From assembly GCA_028286395.1 (NCBI GenBank), contig JAQBRS010000004.1, forward strand, positions 93,949 to 126,173: a stretch of DNA of 32,225 nucleotides, read 5' to 3'. Positions 1 to 7,765 of this stretch are shown here, in pieces. A model generated the notes under the pieces. It saw nothing but the letters and a program-made list of their open reading frames with translations. It was not told the origin of the DNA and made no database searches. Position 1 is the stretch's first letter, and each line of letters opens with the position of its first letter. The position numbers were made by a program, and so were the translations under genes. This stretch comes from Candidatus Saccharimonadota bacterium (GTDB lineage Bacteria; Patescibacteriota; Saccharimonadia; Saccharimonadales; Saccharimonadaceae).

Positions 1-37
1 ATACTACCAGAGATATAACAGATAAGGAGAAGATAGG

Positions 38-1252
38 ATGCGACTTTCCGAAGAACTGCAGTGGCGTGGCTTTGTCAATCAGATGACGTACGCGGATATT
101 ACCGAACTTGATAACGGACCTATCTCTTTCTATTGGGGCGTGGACCCCTCTGCGGATAGCATGACTATCGGTAACTTTGCCGCGGCGATGATGGTGCGAC
201 ACTTCATTGAAGCTGGGCATAAAGCATATTTGCTTGTCGGTGGTGCAACCGGTATGATCGGTGATCCTGATGGTAAAAAAGATGAACGCAATCTTTTGAC
301 GGTTGAACAGATTGCTCGAAATAAAGCAGCAATTGCCGAGCAATACAAAACTGTCTTTGCAGGTAAAGACTTTCAGATTGTCGATAACTACGACTGGTTT
401 AGAAATATTAACTATCTCGATTTCCTTCGTACGGTTGGAAAGAATGTTCCTTTGAGCCAAATGCTTGGTCGCGAGTTTGTCCAATCTCGTCTTGGTGAGG
501 ATGGTTCTGGCATTAGTTATGCAGAATTTAGCTACTCTTTGATTCAAGGGTACGACTTCCTTCATCTTAGCCGTGAATACGGTGTCAGTCTGCAAGTATG
601 TGGCGCAGACCAATGGGGCAATTCGATTGCAGGTGTTGATTTGATTCGACGGCTTGATCAAAAGGAGGCGAATGTTTACTCCACGCCACTTGTCATGAAT
701 AAAGCAACGGGTATGAAATTCGGCAAATCAGAAGAAGGCGCTATCTGGCTTGATGCAAACAAGACCAGCGTCTTTAAGTTCTACCAATTCTGGTTGAATG
801 CTGACGATGAGGGAACGGCTGATTACGCGCGAGTCTTTACGATGCTTCCTCGTGATGAAATTCTCGAAATGGAACGACAAGTAGCTGATAACCCGAGCGG
901 ACGCGAAGCCCAGAAGAAACTCGCGCATGAAGTGACTGCGATTGTTCATGGTGAAGAACGAACGGCGAGTGTTGAGCGTGTGACGAACGCTTTGTTCGGT
1001 GGAACCGACTTCCACGAATTATCGTCTGAGGATCTTGATGTCCTGGCTGGCGAAATTCCAACGGCGCACCTTGGAACGGGAATCATTGAACTACTTGTGG
1101 GTACCGAGAATGCGTCAAGCAATGGTGATGCTCGCCGTCTGATCGAAGGGGGAGCGGTTTCCGTTAACGGCGAAAAGGTCGATGAAGACTTTCTTATTAA
1201 CGAACCTGCGCTTATCAAAAAAGGTAAGAATAGCTTCATACTTGTTCGTTAA
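38..1252 (+). CDS. tyrS: tyrosyl-tRNA synthetase
   Basis: Class I aminoacyl-tRNA synthetase that charges tRNA-Tyr with tyrosine in the cytosol. The 404 residues match the usual bacterial length and order: the N-terminal LSEELQWRGF block, the Rossmann catalytic domain with GGATGMIGDP, the tyrosine pocket region (NYDWF, then QGYDF and GADQWGN), a KFGKS form of the KMSKS loop at residues 227-231, and a C-terminal S4 RNA-binding domain (about 340-404). An AAGGAG Shine-Dalgarno lies about ten bases before the ATG. The oddity is the HIGH signature: where E. coli has H-L-G-H, residues 43-46 here read T-I-G-N, so both histidines are replaced. recG follows 14 bases later with its own -10 box. The family call is secure. 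Confidence 0.97.
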   Translation: MRLSEELQWRGFVNQMTYADITELDNGPISFYWGVDPSADSMTIGNFAAAMMVRHFIEAGHKAYLLVGGATGMIGDPDGKKDERNLLTVEQIARNKAAIAEQYKTVFAGKDFQIVDNYDWFRNINYLDFLRTVGKNVPLSQMLGREFVQSRLGEDGSGISYAEFSYSLIQGYDFLHLSREYGVSLQVCGADQWGNSIAGVDLIRRLDQKEANVYSTPLVMNKATGMKFGKSEEGAIWLDANKTSVFKFYQFWLNADDEGTADYARVFTMLPRDEILEMERQVADNPSGREAQKKLAHEVTAIVHGEERTASVERVTNALFGGTDFHELSSEDLDVLAGEIPTAHLGTGIIELLVGTENASSNGDARRLIEGGAVSVNGEKVDEDFLINEPALIKKGKNSFILVR

Positions 1253-1254
1253 GC

Positions 1255-1260
1255 TATCAT
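1255..1260 (+). promoter_or_regulatory. -10 box, likely leaderless promoter of recG
   Basis: TATCAT starts right after the tyrS stop and ends six bases before the recG ATG, with no Shine-Dalgarno between them. The spacing would put the first transcribed base at or next to the start codon. No convincing -35 box is visible, so this one rests mainly on the recurrent pattern in the window. Confidence 0.45.
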
Positions 1261-1266
1261 AAGTAT

Positions 1267-3297
1267 ATGAATGTTAGTGCGCCACTTGATCAAGTCAAAG
1301 GCGTGGGGGAAAAGACCGGTGCCCAATTCGAGGCAGCGGGTATCCATTCGGTTAATGACTTGATAACATTTTTGCCTCGGGCCTATGAGGATTTTTCTCA
1401 CGTCACGTCAATTGCAGACGTAAAGCCCGGCAAGCAAACGATTAAAGCTCGTTGTGAAAAGATTGCGACACGGCCGGTAAGACGAGGGCTTCGCATCACG
1501 ACTGCAACCCTTGCTGATGAAACAGGGAAGTTGCAGGCTGTCTGGTTCAATCAACCATATCGTGAGACACAGTTAAAGACAGGCGAGGAGTTCTATTTCT
1601 CGGGTGAGTTTGAATTTAACTACAATAAATACCAGTTGACGAACCCCAGTGCCGAGAAGGTCAGTGAGATGCCAGTTCAGACTGACCGCATCTTGCCTAT
1701 CTATCGAGCGATCCACGGATTAAAAACTCCTTTGGTCAGAAAAATCTTGAACGAACTCCGTCCATTAATGACAATGCTCCCTGAGACACTGCCAATTTCT
1801 TTGGTAAAGTCTGAAAAACTGGCCAGTCATAGCGAAGCACTGCTAGGGATGCACTTTCCTGAAACGATAGATGACATCTCGAAGGCGAAGGAACGGATAG
1901 GATTCGAAGAGTTATTCGCGTTACTTCTCGCAAGCCAGTTGAATCGAATTGAAAATGCAAAGCTCAAAGGTTGGCTCATTCCGTTCGAGCAATCAATTGT
2001 TAAGGCATTCGTTGCTCAGCTACCCTTTGAATTGACTGGAGCGCAGCGTATCGCCGCTTGGGACATCCTGCAAGATTTTGAAAAAGAGATCCCGATGAAC
2101 CGACTGCTTCAAGGCGACGTTGGATCCGGAAAGACTGTTGTGGCAGGACTTGCTGCAAGGCAGGCAGCACACGAAGGCTTTCAGACAGCGATTATGGCAC
2201 CGACCGAAATATTGGCGTCACAGCACGCTGAGACACTTAATAAGTTGCTTTCTCCGTTTGGAGTGAAGGTTGGTTTACTGACGGGAAGTGTTAAAGGCAA
2301 AGCACGCGAGACATTATATGCAGCCATTGCGAATGGCGACGTTGATGTTGTCGTCGGAACACACGCATTGATTCAGTCGACCGTTCACTTCCATCGACTG
2401 GGCTTCGTCGTGATTGACGAACAGCATCGGTTTGGAGTGAACCAACGCCAAGCATTACTCAGTAAGTCTGAACACATGCCGCACCTGCTGGCGATGACGG
2501 CGACACCGATTCCCCGGAGCTTGGCATTAACCGTCTACGGCGAACTGGATGTATCTGTTTTGAATGAACTCCCGAAGAATCGTAAACCAATTGCCACAAA
2601 AATCTGGTCACCGAATAGTCGGCCGCAACTGTACGGGCTTATTGATGAACAGTTATCACAGGGACGACAAGCCTATGTCATCTGTAGCTTGATTGATAAT
2701 AATCCGGATAATGAGCTGAAAAGCGTTGAAGCGGAATTTAAGCGCCTCAATCAAAAAGAATTTAAGCACCGACGCATCGGTCTACTTCACGGAAAGTTAA
2801 AATCGGCTGAAAAAGAAGCGGTCATGGGGCAGTTTGCTGCTGGTGGGTTGGACATTCTCGTGAGTACAACAGTCGTTGAAGTCGGTGTCGATGTTCCGAA
2901 TGCAACCGTGATCCTCATTGAAGACGCAGATCACTTTGGATTGGCGCAACTGCACCAACTTCGCGGTCGTGTCGGGCGAAGTTCGTTTCAAAGCTATTGT
3001 TACTTGATGGTCAGTTCATCAAAAGCACCAAGCCAACGCCTCAAAGAGGTTGAAAAAAGTAACGATGGCTTTTATCTAGCAGAAGTTGATCTTCGTCTTC
3101 GCGGTCCTGGTGAAATTTACGGACGAGCACAACACGGGGAGCTCAACCTGCAAGTAGCGAGTCTGGCCGATACAAAATTAATTGCTCGGGCGCAAAAGGC
3201 GGCAAAGGATTTTGTGTCATCTGGAAGCGATTTGCTACAATATAAGCAGTTACACAGAGACGTCGAGCATTATCAGCGTCTGACCACATTAAATTAA
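1267..3297 (+). CDS. recG: ATP-dependent DNA helicase RecG
   Basis: Double-stranded DNA translocase that remodels stalled forks and Holliday junctions. The 676 residues are close to the family norm. The N-terminal third is the OB-fold wedge domain (about 1-230). The helicase core has Walker A GDVGSGKT at 283-290, the RecG-type Walker B DEQH at 384-387, the TATPIPR motif III region shortly after, and the motif VI region QLRGRVGR from about residue 564. It ends in the usual C-terminal hook region after RLRGPGEIYG. There is no Shine-Dalgarno; a TATCAT box six bases upstream suggests a leaderless mRNA. The next gene starts 14 bases after the stop, so recG, the PLC-like gene and rsmD probably form one operon. 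Confidence 0.97.
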   Translation: MNVSAPLDQVKGVGEKTGAQFEAAGIHSVNDLITFLPRAYEDFSHVTSIADVKPGKQTIKARCEKIATRPVRRGLRITTATLADETGKLQAVWFNQPYRETQLKTGEEFYFSGEFEFNYNKYQLTNPSAEKVSEMPVQTDRILPIYRAIHGLKTPLVRKILNELRPLMTMLPETLPISLVKSEKLASHSEALLGMHFPETIDDISKAKERIGFEELFALLLASQLNRIENAKLKGWLIPFEQSIVKAFVAQLPFELTGAQRIAAWDILQDFEKEIPMNRLLQGDVGSGKTVVAGLAARQAAHEGFQTAIMAPTEILASQHAETLNKLLSPFGVKVGLLTGSVKGKARETLYAAIANGDVDVVVGTHALIQSTVHFHRLGFVVIDEQHRFGVNQRQALLSKSEHMPHLLAMTATPIPRSLALTVYGELDVSVLNELPKNRKPIATKIWSPNSRPQLYGLIDEQLSQGRQAYVICSLIDNNPDNELKSVEAEFKRLNQKEFKHRRIGLLHGKLKSAEKEAVMGQFAAGGLDILVSTTVVEVGVDVPNATVILIEDADHFGLAQLHQLRGRVGRSSFQSYCYLMVSSSKAPSQRLKEVEKSNDGFYLAEVDLRLRGPGEIYGRAQHGELNLQVASLADTKLIARAQKAAKDFVSSGSDLLQYKQLHRDVEHYQRLTTLN

Positions 3298-3311
3298 AAC
3301 CGAAACCATAT

Positions 3312-4124
3312 ATGTACGCAGGAACAACCTACGGTAAAAAATCTGGTCAACTCATCGGCGTTCACCAACGTATTGATAAACTTGCCCGTTTGAATCTCAA
3401 GAAGTTCCTTGAAGCAGGAGAGACTTTTCCTAATACGCCGCAGATCCTCCACTTTGAAGGTAACAATGGTCCAGACGGCATTAAACGCAAGAGTCCTTCT
3501 ATCGATGAGCCGTGGCATTTTATCGATCCTGATAAGCCTGAGGATACGACAGTGATGACGATGATTACCGATCATCAATTCAACCTAGCCGAAGCACTTA
3601 GAAAGAACAACGTCGAACGAGCTGCATTTGAAGCAGCCTGGATGGCGCATGCCATTGTTGATGGATTAACCCCGGCCCACCACTTTCCTTTAGCCGATAA
3701 AATTGAAGAGTTATTCGGGATGCCACACCATGAACGAAGCAGTGTTAAGGAAAAGAACATTATTAAAGGCGACAATAGACGTGATACCTTATCTAAGAAC
3801 TGGCAGTATTGGGGCAAGCGTGGTATTTTTATGAACCACTTTATGTATGAGTTCGGTGTTGCTACTGCGATTGTTGGCAAGGGTGTTGGTAAGGTAGTAA
3901 TTAGCAAGGATGAGCTGGAAAGTCTTATTCGAGACGGGTATCCAAAAACATTCGAAACGCTTATGAAGCAGGTGATCGGACTCGGTACCTATGAGACCTA
4001 CACTAAAAAAGGCTGGAATAGACAGCTTGGCGAGGTTGTTCGGCTTGAACTAGTGCCACTTATCGTTCGTGCCGTCGTGCTTGGCTGGTATACTTCTCTG
4101 TATATGAACAGGACCAGCAAGTGA
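3312..4124 (+). CDS. zinc-dependent phospholipase C / P1 nuclease-like fold protein
   Basis: Not a named gene I recognise. The 270-residue product is mostly helical and carries an H-x3-D...P-x-HH pattern at residues 113-124 (HAIVDGLTPAHH), which resembles the metal-binding helix of the zinc-dependent phospholipase C / P1 nuclease superfamily; other ligand candidates are H47, H69 and H88. There is no signal peptide, whereas characterised family members are exported, so a cytosolic or non-classical role is possible and the substrate is unknown. The ATG has no clear Shine-Dalgarno or -10 box; it probably relies on readthrough from recG 14 bases upstream. Its TGA overlaps the GTG of rsmD by four bases, which suggests translational coupling. 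The fold assignment is an inference from one motif. Confidence 0.5.
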   Translation: MYAGTTYGKKSGQLIGVHQRIDKLARLNLKKFLEAGETFPNTPQILHFEGNNGPDGIKRKSPSIDEPWHFIDPDKPEDTTVMTMITDHQFNLAEALRKNNVERAAFEAAWMAHAIVDGLTPAHHFPLADKIEELFGMPHHERSSVKEKNIIKGDNRRDTLSKNWQYWGKRGIFMNHFMYEFGVATAIVGKGVGKVVISKDELESLIRDGYPKTFETLMKQVIGLGTYETYTKKGWNRQLGEVVRLELVPLIVRAVVLGWYTSLYMNRTSK

Positions 4125-4666
4125 ACGTTCGCATCATTGCAGGTCGATTTGGTGGTCGAATTATTGAAGGGTCCGGCACGACTCGTACGCATCCAATGAG
4201 CGAACGTATTCGAAATGCCTTATTTAACAAGATTGCAACTGAAATCAAAGGCGCGGAGGTGTTGGATGCGTTTGCGGGTAGTGGCGCACTTGGTCTTGAA
4301 TCGCTCAGTCGTGGTGCGCACCATGTAACATTCGTTGAAAAAGATCGAATCGCTCAAAAAATTATCGATAATAACATTGCTGTATTGAATGTTTCTGGTC
4401 AGTCAACACATATAAAGGCCAATGTTTCCAGCTGGCTGAATAAGACGAATGAGCACTATGATCTCATATTTGCTGATCCTCCATTCCATGATCCACAGTT
4501 ATCCACAGTTTCCGATTTGTTTGCACTATTAAAACCAAATGGGCTTATGGTATTATCATATCCAGGTAGGGGTGAGATGCCGACCGAAACGGGAGTTGTT
4601 GTGGTGGACAATCGTAGTTACGGAAATGCGGCCCTCGCGTTTTACCGAAAAGAAGAAGACGCTTAG
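4121..4666 (+). CDS. rsmD: 16S rRNA (guanine966-N2)-methyltransferase
   Basis: SAM-dependent methyltransferase that modifies G966 of 16S rRNA in the small ribosomal subunit. The 181 residues show the family landmarks: the N-terminal RIIAGRFGGR block, the SAM-binding glycine loop LDAFAGSGALGLE at about 48-60, and the catalytic DPPF motif at 119-122. GTG is the start, overlapping the upstream stop by four bases, with AGGA about eight bases before it. The stop codon sits in the loop of the terminator hairpin, so the gene ends its operon exactly. Confidence 0.93.
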   Translation: MNVRIIAGRFGGRIIEGSGTTRTHPMSERIRNALFNKIATEIKGAEVLDAFAGSGALGLESLSRGAHHVTFVEKDRIAQKIIDNNIAVLNVSGQSTHIKANVSSWLNKTNEHYDLIFADPPFHDPQLSTVSDLFALLKPNGLMVLSYPGRGEMPTETGVVVVDNRSYGNAALAFYRKEEDA

Positions 4667-4677
4667 GCGTCTTTTTC
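4656..4677 (+). terminator. intrinsic terminator overlapping the rsmD stop
   Basis: Seven-base-pair stem (AAGACGC with GCGTCTT), four-base loop containing the rsmD TAG, and a T run. It closes the recG-rsmD transcription unit. Confidence 0.88.
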
Positions 4678-4750
4678 TATGTACATTTCACCATAAGCTT
4701 GATGTAGAATAGAATTAAATCAATCAGACCACATAATGAGGAGATACAAA

Positions 4751-5143
4751 ATGAACCCAGACACACAACCAACACCAGTCCCAACTCCAGAAACACCAGT
4801 CACGCCAGTTGCAGAACCAACTCCGGTACCCGAATTTAGCGCTGTACCTGCGCCTGCGCCCGATCTAGCTCCAACGCCCGCATTTGCTCAGCAACCAATA
4901 CAGGTAACGATCAATAATCAGACCGCTGCTGTTGCCGTCCCTGGAACGAAGTCAAAGAACTTTATCGTTGCTTTGTTGCTCTCTATCTTTCTGGGCGGAC
5001 TTGGTATTGACCGATTCTACCTTGGCAGTATCGGCCTTGGCGTCTTGAAGCTTCTCACCGGCGGTGTCTTCGGTATTCTTTACATTATCGACATTATTCT
5101 TATCGCGACGAAGAATGTTAAGGGTATTAACTGGGTCGAATAA
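4751..5143 (+). CDS. TM2-domain membrane protein with Pro-rich N-terminus
   Basis: A 130-residue membrane protein. Residues 1-50 are a low-complexity Pro/Thr/Ala-rich tail with repeated PTP, PAP and PVP units. Residues about 69-125 form a TM2 domain: a first hydrophobic helix, the signature GGLGIDRFYLG at 82-92, and a second helix with IIDIILIA. TM2 proteins are widespread but the biochemical role is unknown. I chose the ATG at 4751 over the in-frame ATG at 4736 because a GAGGAG Shine-Dalgarno lies about eight bases before 4751 and overlaps the codons after 4736. A weak TAGAAT -10 box is at 4705-4710. It is a single-gene unit closed by the strong inverted repeat downstream. Confidence 0.85.
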   Translation: MNPDTQPTPVPTPETPVTPVAEPTPVPEFSAVPAPAPDLAPTPAFAQQPIQVTINNQTAAVAVPGTKSKNFIVALLLSIFLGGLGIDRFYLGSIGLGVLKLLTGGVFGILYIIDIILIATKNVKGINWVE

Positions 5144-5161
5144 AGCCCAACTAAAAACGAA

Positions 5162-5205
5162 ACCAAATGAAAAAGTAGGCCAGCCGACCTACTTTTTCAT
5201 TTGGT
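5162..5205. terminator. bidirectional terminator, 18-bp perfect inverted repeat
   Basis: The left arm at 5162-5179 and right arm at 5188-5205 are perfect reverse complements, with an 8-base loop. T runs in the right arm serve the TM2 gene; T-rich sequence past the left arm on the other strand serves the tRNA-Leu. The right arm ends on bases encoding the tRNA discriminator and CCA, so the hairpin invades the tRNA 3' end. Confidence 0.85.
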
Positions 5206-5286
5206 GCGCGCGAAAGGACTTGAACCTTCACGCCCGAAAGCACTAGCTCCTAAGGCTAGCGTGTCTACCAATTCCACCACGCGCGC
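5202..5286 (-). tRNA. tRNA-Leu (anticodon TAG)
   Basis: On the minus strand the 7-bp acceptor stem is GCGCGCG with CGCGCGC, discriminator A, and an encoded CCA. The D arm has GGAATTGGTAGAC, the anticodon arm is CTAGC-CTTAGGA-GCTAG with anticodon TAG (reads CUA and probably other CUN codons), a long class II variable arm follows, and the T arm contains GGTTCAAGTCC. Length is 85 bases with CCA. It is a close inverted relative of the tRNA-Leu at 7041. Confidence 0.97.
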
Positions 5287-5297
5287 ACAATAGAGAC

Positions 5298-5326
5298 ATT
5301 GTAACAGAGATGAGATTGTTTGTCAC
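5298..5326 (-). promoter_or_regulatory. promoter of tRNA-Leu(TAG)
   Basis: On the minus strand GTGACA, 17 bases, then TACAAT preceded by TGT (extended -10). It ends 11 bases before the mature tRNA 5' end. Its -35 box overlaps that of the divergent plus-strand promoter. Confidence 0.8.
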
Positions 5327-5350
5327 GACCTAACTTGCTTGTGCTATCAT
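5320..5350 (+). promoter_or_regulatory. promoter of the FAD-linked oxidase gene
   Basis: TATCAT at 5345-5350 preceded by TGC makes an extended -10. TTGTCA at 5320-5325 is a possible -35 but is 19 bases away. The -35 overlaps that of the divergent tRNA promoter, so the two polymerases may compete. Confidence 0.6.
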
Positions 5351-5391
5351 AGAGGCAAAGCATACGAATGTTATAGAGGACGGACGGGGAA

Positions 5392-6993
5392 ATGAATAAG
5401 ATTGCAGTGTACTTGAATGAGCATTTACTGGGTGAGGTTACCAGCTCAAAAGCTATGCGTCGACGATATAGTCGTGACGGAAGCGTTCTATCGATTACTC
5501 CGGAGATCATTGTCTTTCCTCGGATTACCAATGACATCCGTAAAGTCGCTCGTTTTACGTGGCAACTGGCCGAAAAAGGTCACCCAATGGGTGTCACCGT
5601 TCGAGGCGCGGGAAGCGACCCGACAGGGGGTGCAATTGGTAAAGGAATGATCCTAAGCACCACGACACACATGAATAACATTATTACGATTGCTCCAAAA
5701 AATCGCCTTGTCCACGTTCAGCCTGGCGTTACCTTCGATACACTTGGCAATGCATTGAAATGGCAGGGTCTGAGCATTCTTAATGCGCCGAAGAATGGTC
5801 GTTATGGTACTGTCGGTGGTGCGATTGCGACCAACAGCCTTGGTGATAGTGGTGAAGTCAGTAATGCGATCGAAAAGCTCGAAGTTGTACTCGCCAACGG
5901 CGACCTTATTGAAACAGGCAAGCTGAATAAACATGATTTGAGTAAGAAACTTGGACTCCAAACCTTTGAAGGTGAAATCTATCGGAAACTCGAAGGGCTT
6001 ATTGAAGATAACGAAGAGACGATCAAGCAACTCGCTGCTGATTCAACACCCGACAATGTCGGATACAAGGCAATTTCTACTATTAAAGCGAAGGATGGTT
6101 CATTTGATCTGACGCCACTCTTTATTGGAAGCCAAGGAACGCTTGGCATCATATCGGAAGTTGTGCTCAAGGCTGAATTCTATAGCGAAGCACGCACTGT
6201 CGCTGTCGCGGTTGCAAATGATCCCGCACTTGCTCGTGATATTACCGATCGTTTGCTAGAGCTTGACCCCGCAGTCCTTAAGACGATTGACGGTGATCTT
6301 TTCCGTCGTGCGTCGAAGCTTGGTGCACAAGCGAGCCTACTTGGTCCTGTTGAATCAGTCGGAACGGTTATTTTCGTTGAGTTTAACGACTTTAATAATC
6401 ATGCACGACTTGGAAAGCTCAAGAAAATGAAGAAACTTATGACGAAGCTGAATGTTGGGATGGTTGATTCAACTGATCACCAACTCGATGAGTTCGATAC
6501 GGTTCTCACTGTGGCCGACTCGCTTCGTCGTGCGGGTAACGATGACGAGATTGCTCTGCCGATTCTGGATGGTGCCTATGTTCCTTCTGACCGTCGTGAA
6601 GAGTTTACTGAAGCCTTGCACGAACTTGCCGCAAAGCATCACACGCAGCTGCCATTAGCAATCAATGTGTTAACGAGAACATTTGACGTGTTCCCCATAC
6701 TGAAGCTAGACGTGATTGGCGACAAGCAGAAGCTCTTCCGTCTGTTGACTGATTACGCTGATCTTGTTCAAAAGAGTGGTGGAGCATTCGTTAGTGATGG
6801 CGCAGAGGGACGATTGAAAGCAAATGCCGCCTGGGCAACACTTGATGAGGCCGAGGTGGCTTTGTACGAGCAACTTCGTGCTATCTTTGATCCATTTTCA
6901 ACACTCAATCCAGACGTCAAGCAGAAGAACGATATTCGTGGACTTGTTGCAGCACTGCGAACTTCGTACGACGCAGCCGATTTCGTCGCTTAG
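5392..6993 (+). CDS. FAD-linked oxidase / dehydrogenase (GlcD / D-lactate dehydrogenase-like)
   Basis: A 533-residue flavoprotein of the vanillyl-alcohol oxidase superfamily. The N-terminal FAD-binding domain has the pyrophosphate-contacting loop RGAGSDPTGG from residue 71 and the flavin-site segment YGTVGGAIATNSLGDSGEV at about 138-156; the GSQGTLGI element that usually closes this domain lies near 246. The C-terminal half is the substrate cap domain and ends in LNPDVKQ, like the LNPGK ending of glycolate and D-lactate dehydrogenases. The acceptor and substrate cannot be read from sequence. There is no signal peptide or membrane helix. A GGGG element precedes the ATG, after a leader of about 35 bases. 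It is a monocistronic unit between two tRNA-Leu genes and the only obvious redox enzyme in the window. Confidence 0.85.
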   Translation: MNKIAVYLNEHLLGEVTSSKAMRRRYSRDGSVLSITPEIIVFPRITNDIRKVARFTWQLAEKGHPMGVTVRGAGSDPTGGAIGKGMILSTTTHMNNIITIAPKNRLVHVQPGVTFDTLGNALKWQGLSILNAPKNGRYGTVGGAIATNSLGDSGEVSNAIEKLEVVLANGDLIETGKLNKHDLSKKLGLQTFEGEIYRKLEGLIEDNEETIKQLAADSTPDNVGYKAISTIKAKDGSFDLTPLFIGSQGTLGIISEVVLKAEFYSEARTVAVAVANDPALARDITDRLLELDPAVLKTIDGDLFRRASKLGAQASLLGPVESVGTVIFVEFNDFNNHARLGKLKKMKKLMTKLNVGMVDSTDHQLDEFDTVLTVADSLRRAGNDDEIALPILDGAYVPSDRREEFTEALHELAAKHHTQLPLAINVLTRTFDVFPILKLDVIGDKQKLFRLLTDYADLVQKSGGAFVSDGAEGRLKANAAWATLDEAEVALYEQLRAIFDPFSTLNPDVKQKNDIRGLVAALRTSYDAADFVA

Positions 6994-6995
6994 TC

Positions 6996-7004
6996 TGATA
7001 TAAT
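6996..7004 (+). promoter_or_regulatory. extended -10 promoter of tRNA-Leu(CAG)
   Basis: TATAAT at 6999-7004 preceded by TGA. The -35 region is weak. Transcription would start about 30 bases before the tRNA, and that precursor leader contains a small TGCGC/GCGCA hairpin at 7017-7031. Confidence 0.65.
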
Positions 7005-7040
7005 TTGTCATGCGTATGCGCGTTCGGCGCAGGTAAATAT

Positions 7041-7127
7041 GCGCGCGTGGCGGAATTGGTAGACGCGCTAGCTTCAGGTGCTAGTGTCAGCAATGACGTG
7101 GAGGTTCAAGTCCTCTCGCGCGCACCA
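7041..7127 (+). tRNA. tRNA-Leu (anticodon CAG)
   Basis: Acceptor stem GCGCGCG with CGCGCGC, discriminator A, encoded CCA. Anticodon arm CTAGC-TTCAGGT-GCTAG gives anticodon CAG (codon CUG). A long variable arm (TGTCAGCAATGACG) and T arm GAGGTTCAAGTCCTC follow. A strong terminator lies nine bases downstream. Acceptor, D and anticodon arms are nearly identical to the inverted tRNA-Leu at 5202-5286. Confidence 0.97.
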
Positions 7128-7135
7128 GATTAAGG

Positions 7136-7160
7136 AACAGACTTGCAGAGTCTGTTTTTT
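7136..7160 (+). terminator. intrinsic terminator of tRNA-Leu(CAG)
   Basis: Eight-base-pair perfect stem AACAGACT with AGTCTGTT, 5-base loop, and a T run. Confidence 0.92.
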
Positions 7161-7182
7161 AATTTTCTTTCCCCCGACACGG

Positions 7183-7188
7183 TATACT
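7183..7188 (+). promoter_or_regulatory. -10 box, leaderless promoter of the guanylate-kinase-like gene
   Basis: TATACT ends eight bases before the ATG at 7197 and no Shine-Dalgarno is present. The -35 region is not recognisable. Confidence 0.55.
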
Positions 7189-7196
7189 ATGAGTAT

Positions 7197-7739
7197 ATGC
7201 AGGGAAAACTCATCTTCATCTCAGGGTTAACGGGTTCGGGTAAGACAACACTCGTGCAAAAGGCGCTTGAATCTATCGAAAATCTGGAAATACTTTTGAC
7301 CTACACAACGCGCCCACGACGAGACGGCGAGAAAGACTCTTACGAATACGTATTCGTTACTGATGACGAGTATATATGGATGAAGAGTGCCTCATTGAAA
7401 TGGGACGAAACAATTTTTGGTGAGTATAAATACGCTTCTGATGCCAATAAATACATTGAAGACTTACATAATGGCGTAAATGTCATTGTTTCCGTTACTC
7501 CAGATCTTGATGACATCCAAGAAATGACTGATATATATGGCGTGAAACCTGTAAGTGTATGGATCAATACCCCTAAAGACGTTGCGATGGATCGAATCAA
7601 AGATGATCCACGACGCGTCGGAAGACAAGAAGACGAGGCAGTGAAGGATCATTTTGATATCCTTTTTGATCCAATTGGCGTCTTAGAAAAAGATAGCGAG
7701 TCTTTCATCGGTCTTATCCGTAAAATTACTTTGACATAA
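7197..7739 (+). CDS. guanylate kinase-like P-loop protein
   Basis: A 180-residue P-loop kinase resembling guanylate kinase, which phosphorylates GMP to GDP. Walker A is G-LTGSGKT at residues 10-17. The GMP-binding segment TYTTRPRRDGE (about 35-45) followed by YEYVFVTDDEY matches the conserved TTRxxRxGE...DYxFV block, and FGEYKY at 74-79 corresponds to the YG-containing nucleotide-site strand. A lid-like DRIKDDPRRVGRQ stretch lies near 139-151. It is about 20-25 residues shorter than typical Gmk, and the G-x-Y of the GMP loop is changed to S-Y, so it could be a diverged kinase. I chose the ATG at 7197 because the -10 box sits eight bases upstream; an in-frame ATG at 7143 lies inside the tRNA terminator. 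Confidence 0.72.
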   Translation: MQGKLIFISGLTGSGKTTLVQKALESIENLEILLTYTTRPRRDGEKDSYEYVFVTDDEYIWMKSASLKWDETIFGEYKYASDANKYIEDLHNGVNVIVSVTPDLDDIQEMTDIYGVKPVSVWINTPKDVAMDRIKDDPRRVGRQEDEAVKDHFDILFDPIGVLEKDSESFIGLIRKITLT

Positions 7740-7759
7740 TGACTACCTCACGTCACACT
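7731..7759 (+). promoter_or_regulatory. leaderless promoter of the TrmH-family gene
   Basis: Consensus TTGACA at 7731-7736, 17-base spacer, CACACT at 7754-7759, then six bases to the ATG. The -35 overlaps the last codons of the kinase-like gene. Confidence 0.7.
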
Positions 7760-7765
7760 AGCTAG

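Noticed and set aside
5064-5246. Plus-strand ORF of 60 aa overlapping the TM2 gene, its terminator and the tRNA
   Set aside because: It runs through a terminator and an antisense tRNA and has no start signals.
7143-7196. Upstream in-frame start of the guanylate-kinase-like gene
   Set aside because: It lies in the tRNA terminator stem and upstream of the -10 box; the P-loop strand starts properly from the ATG at 7197.
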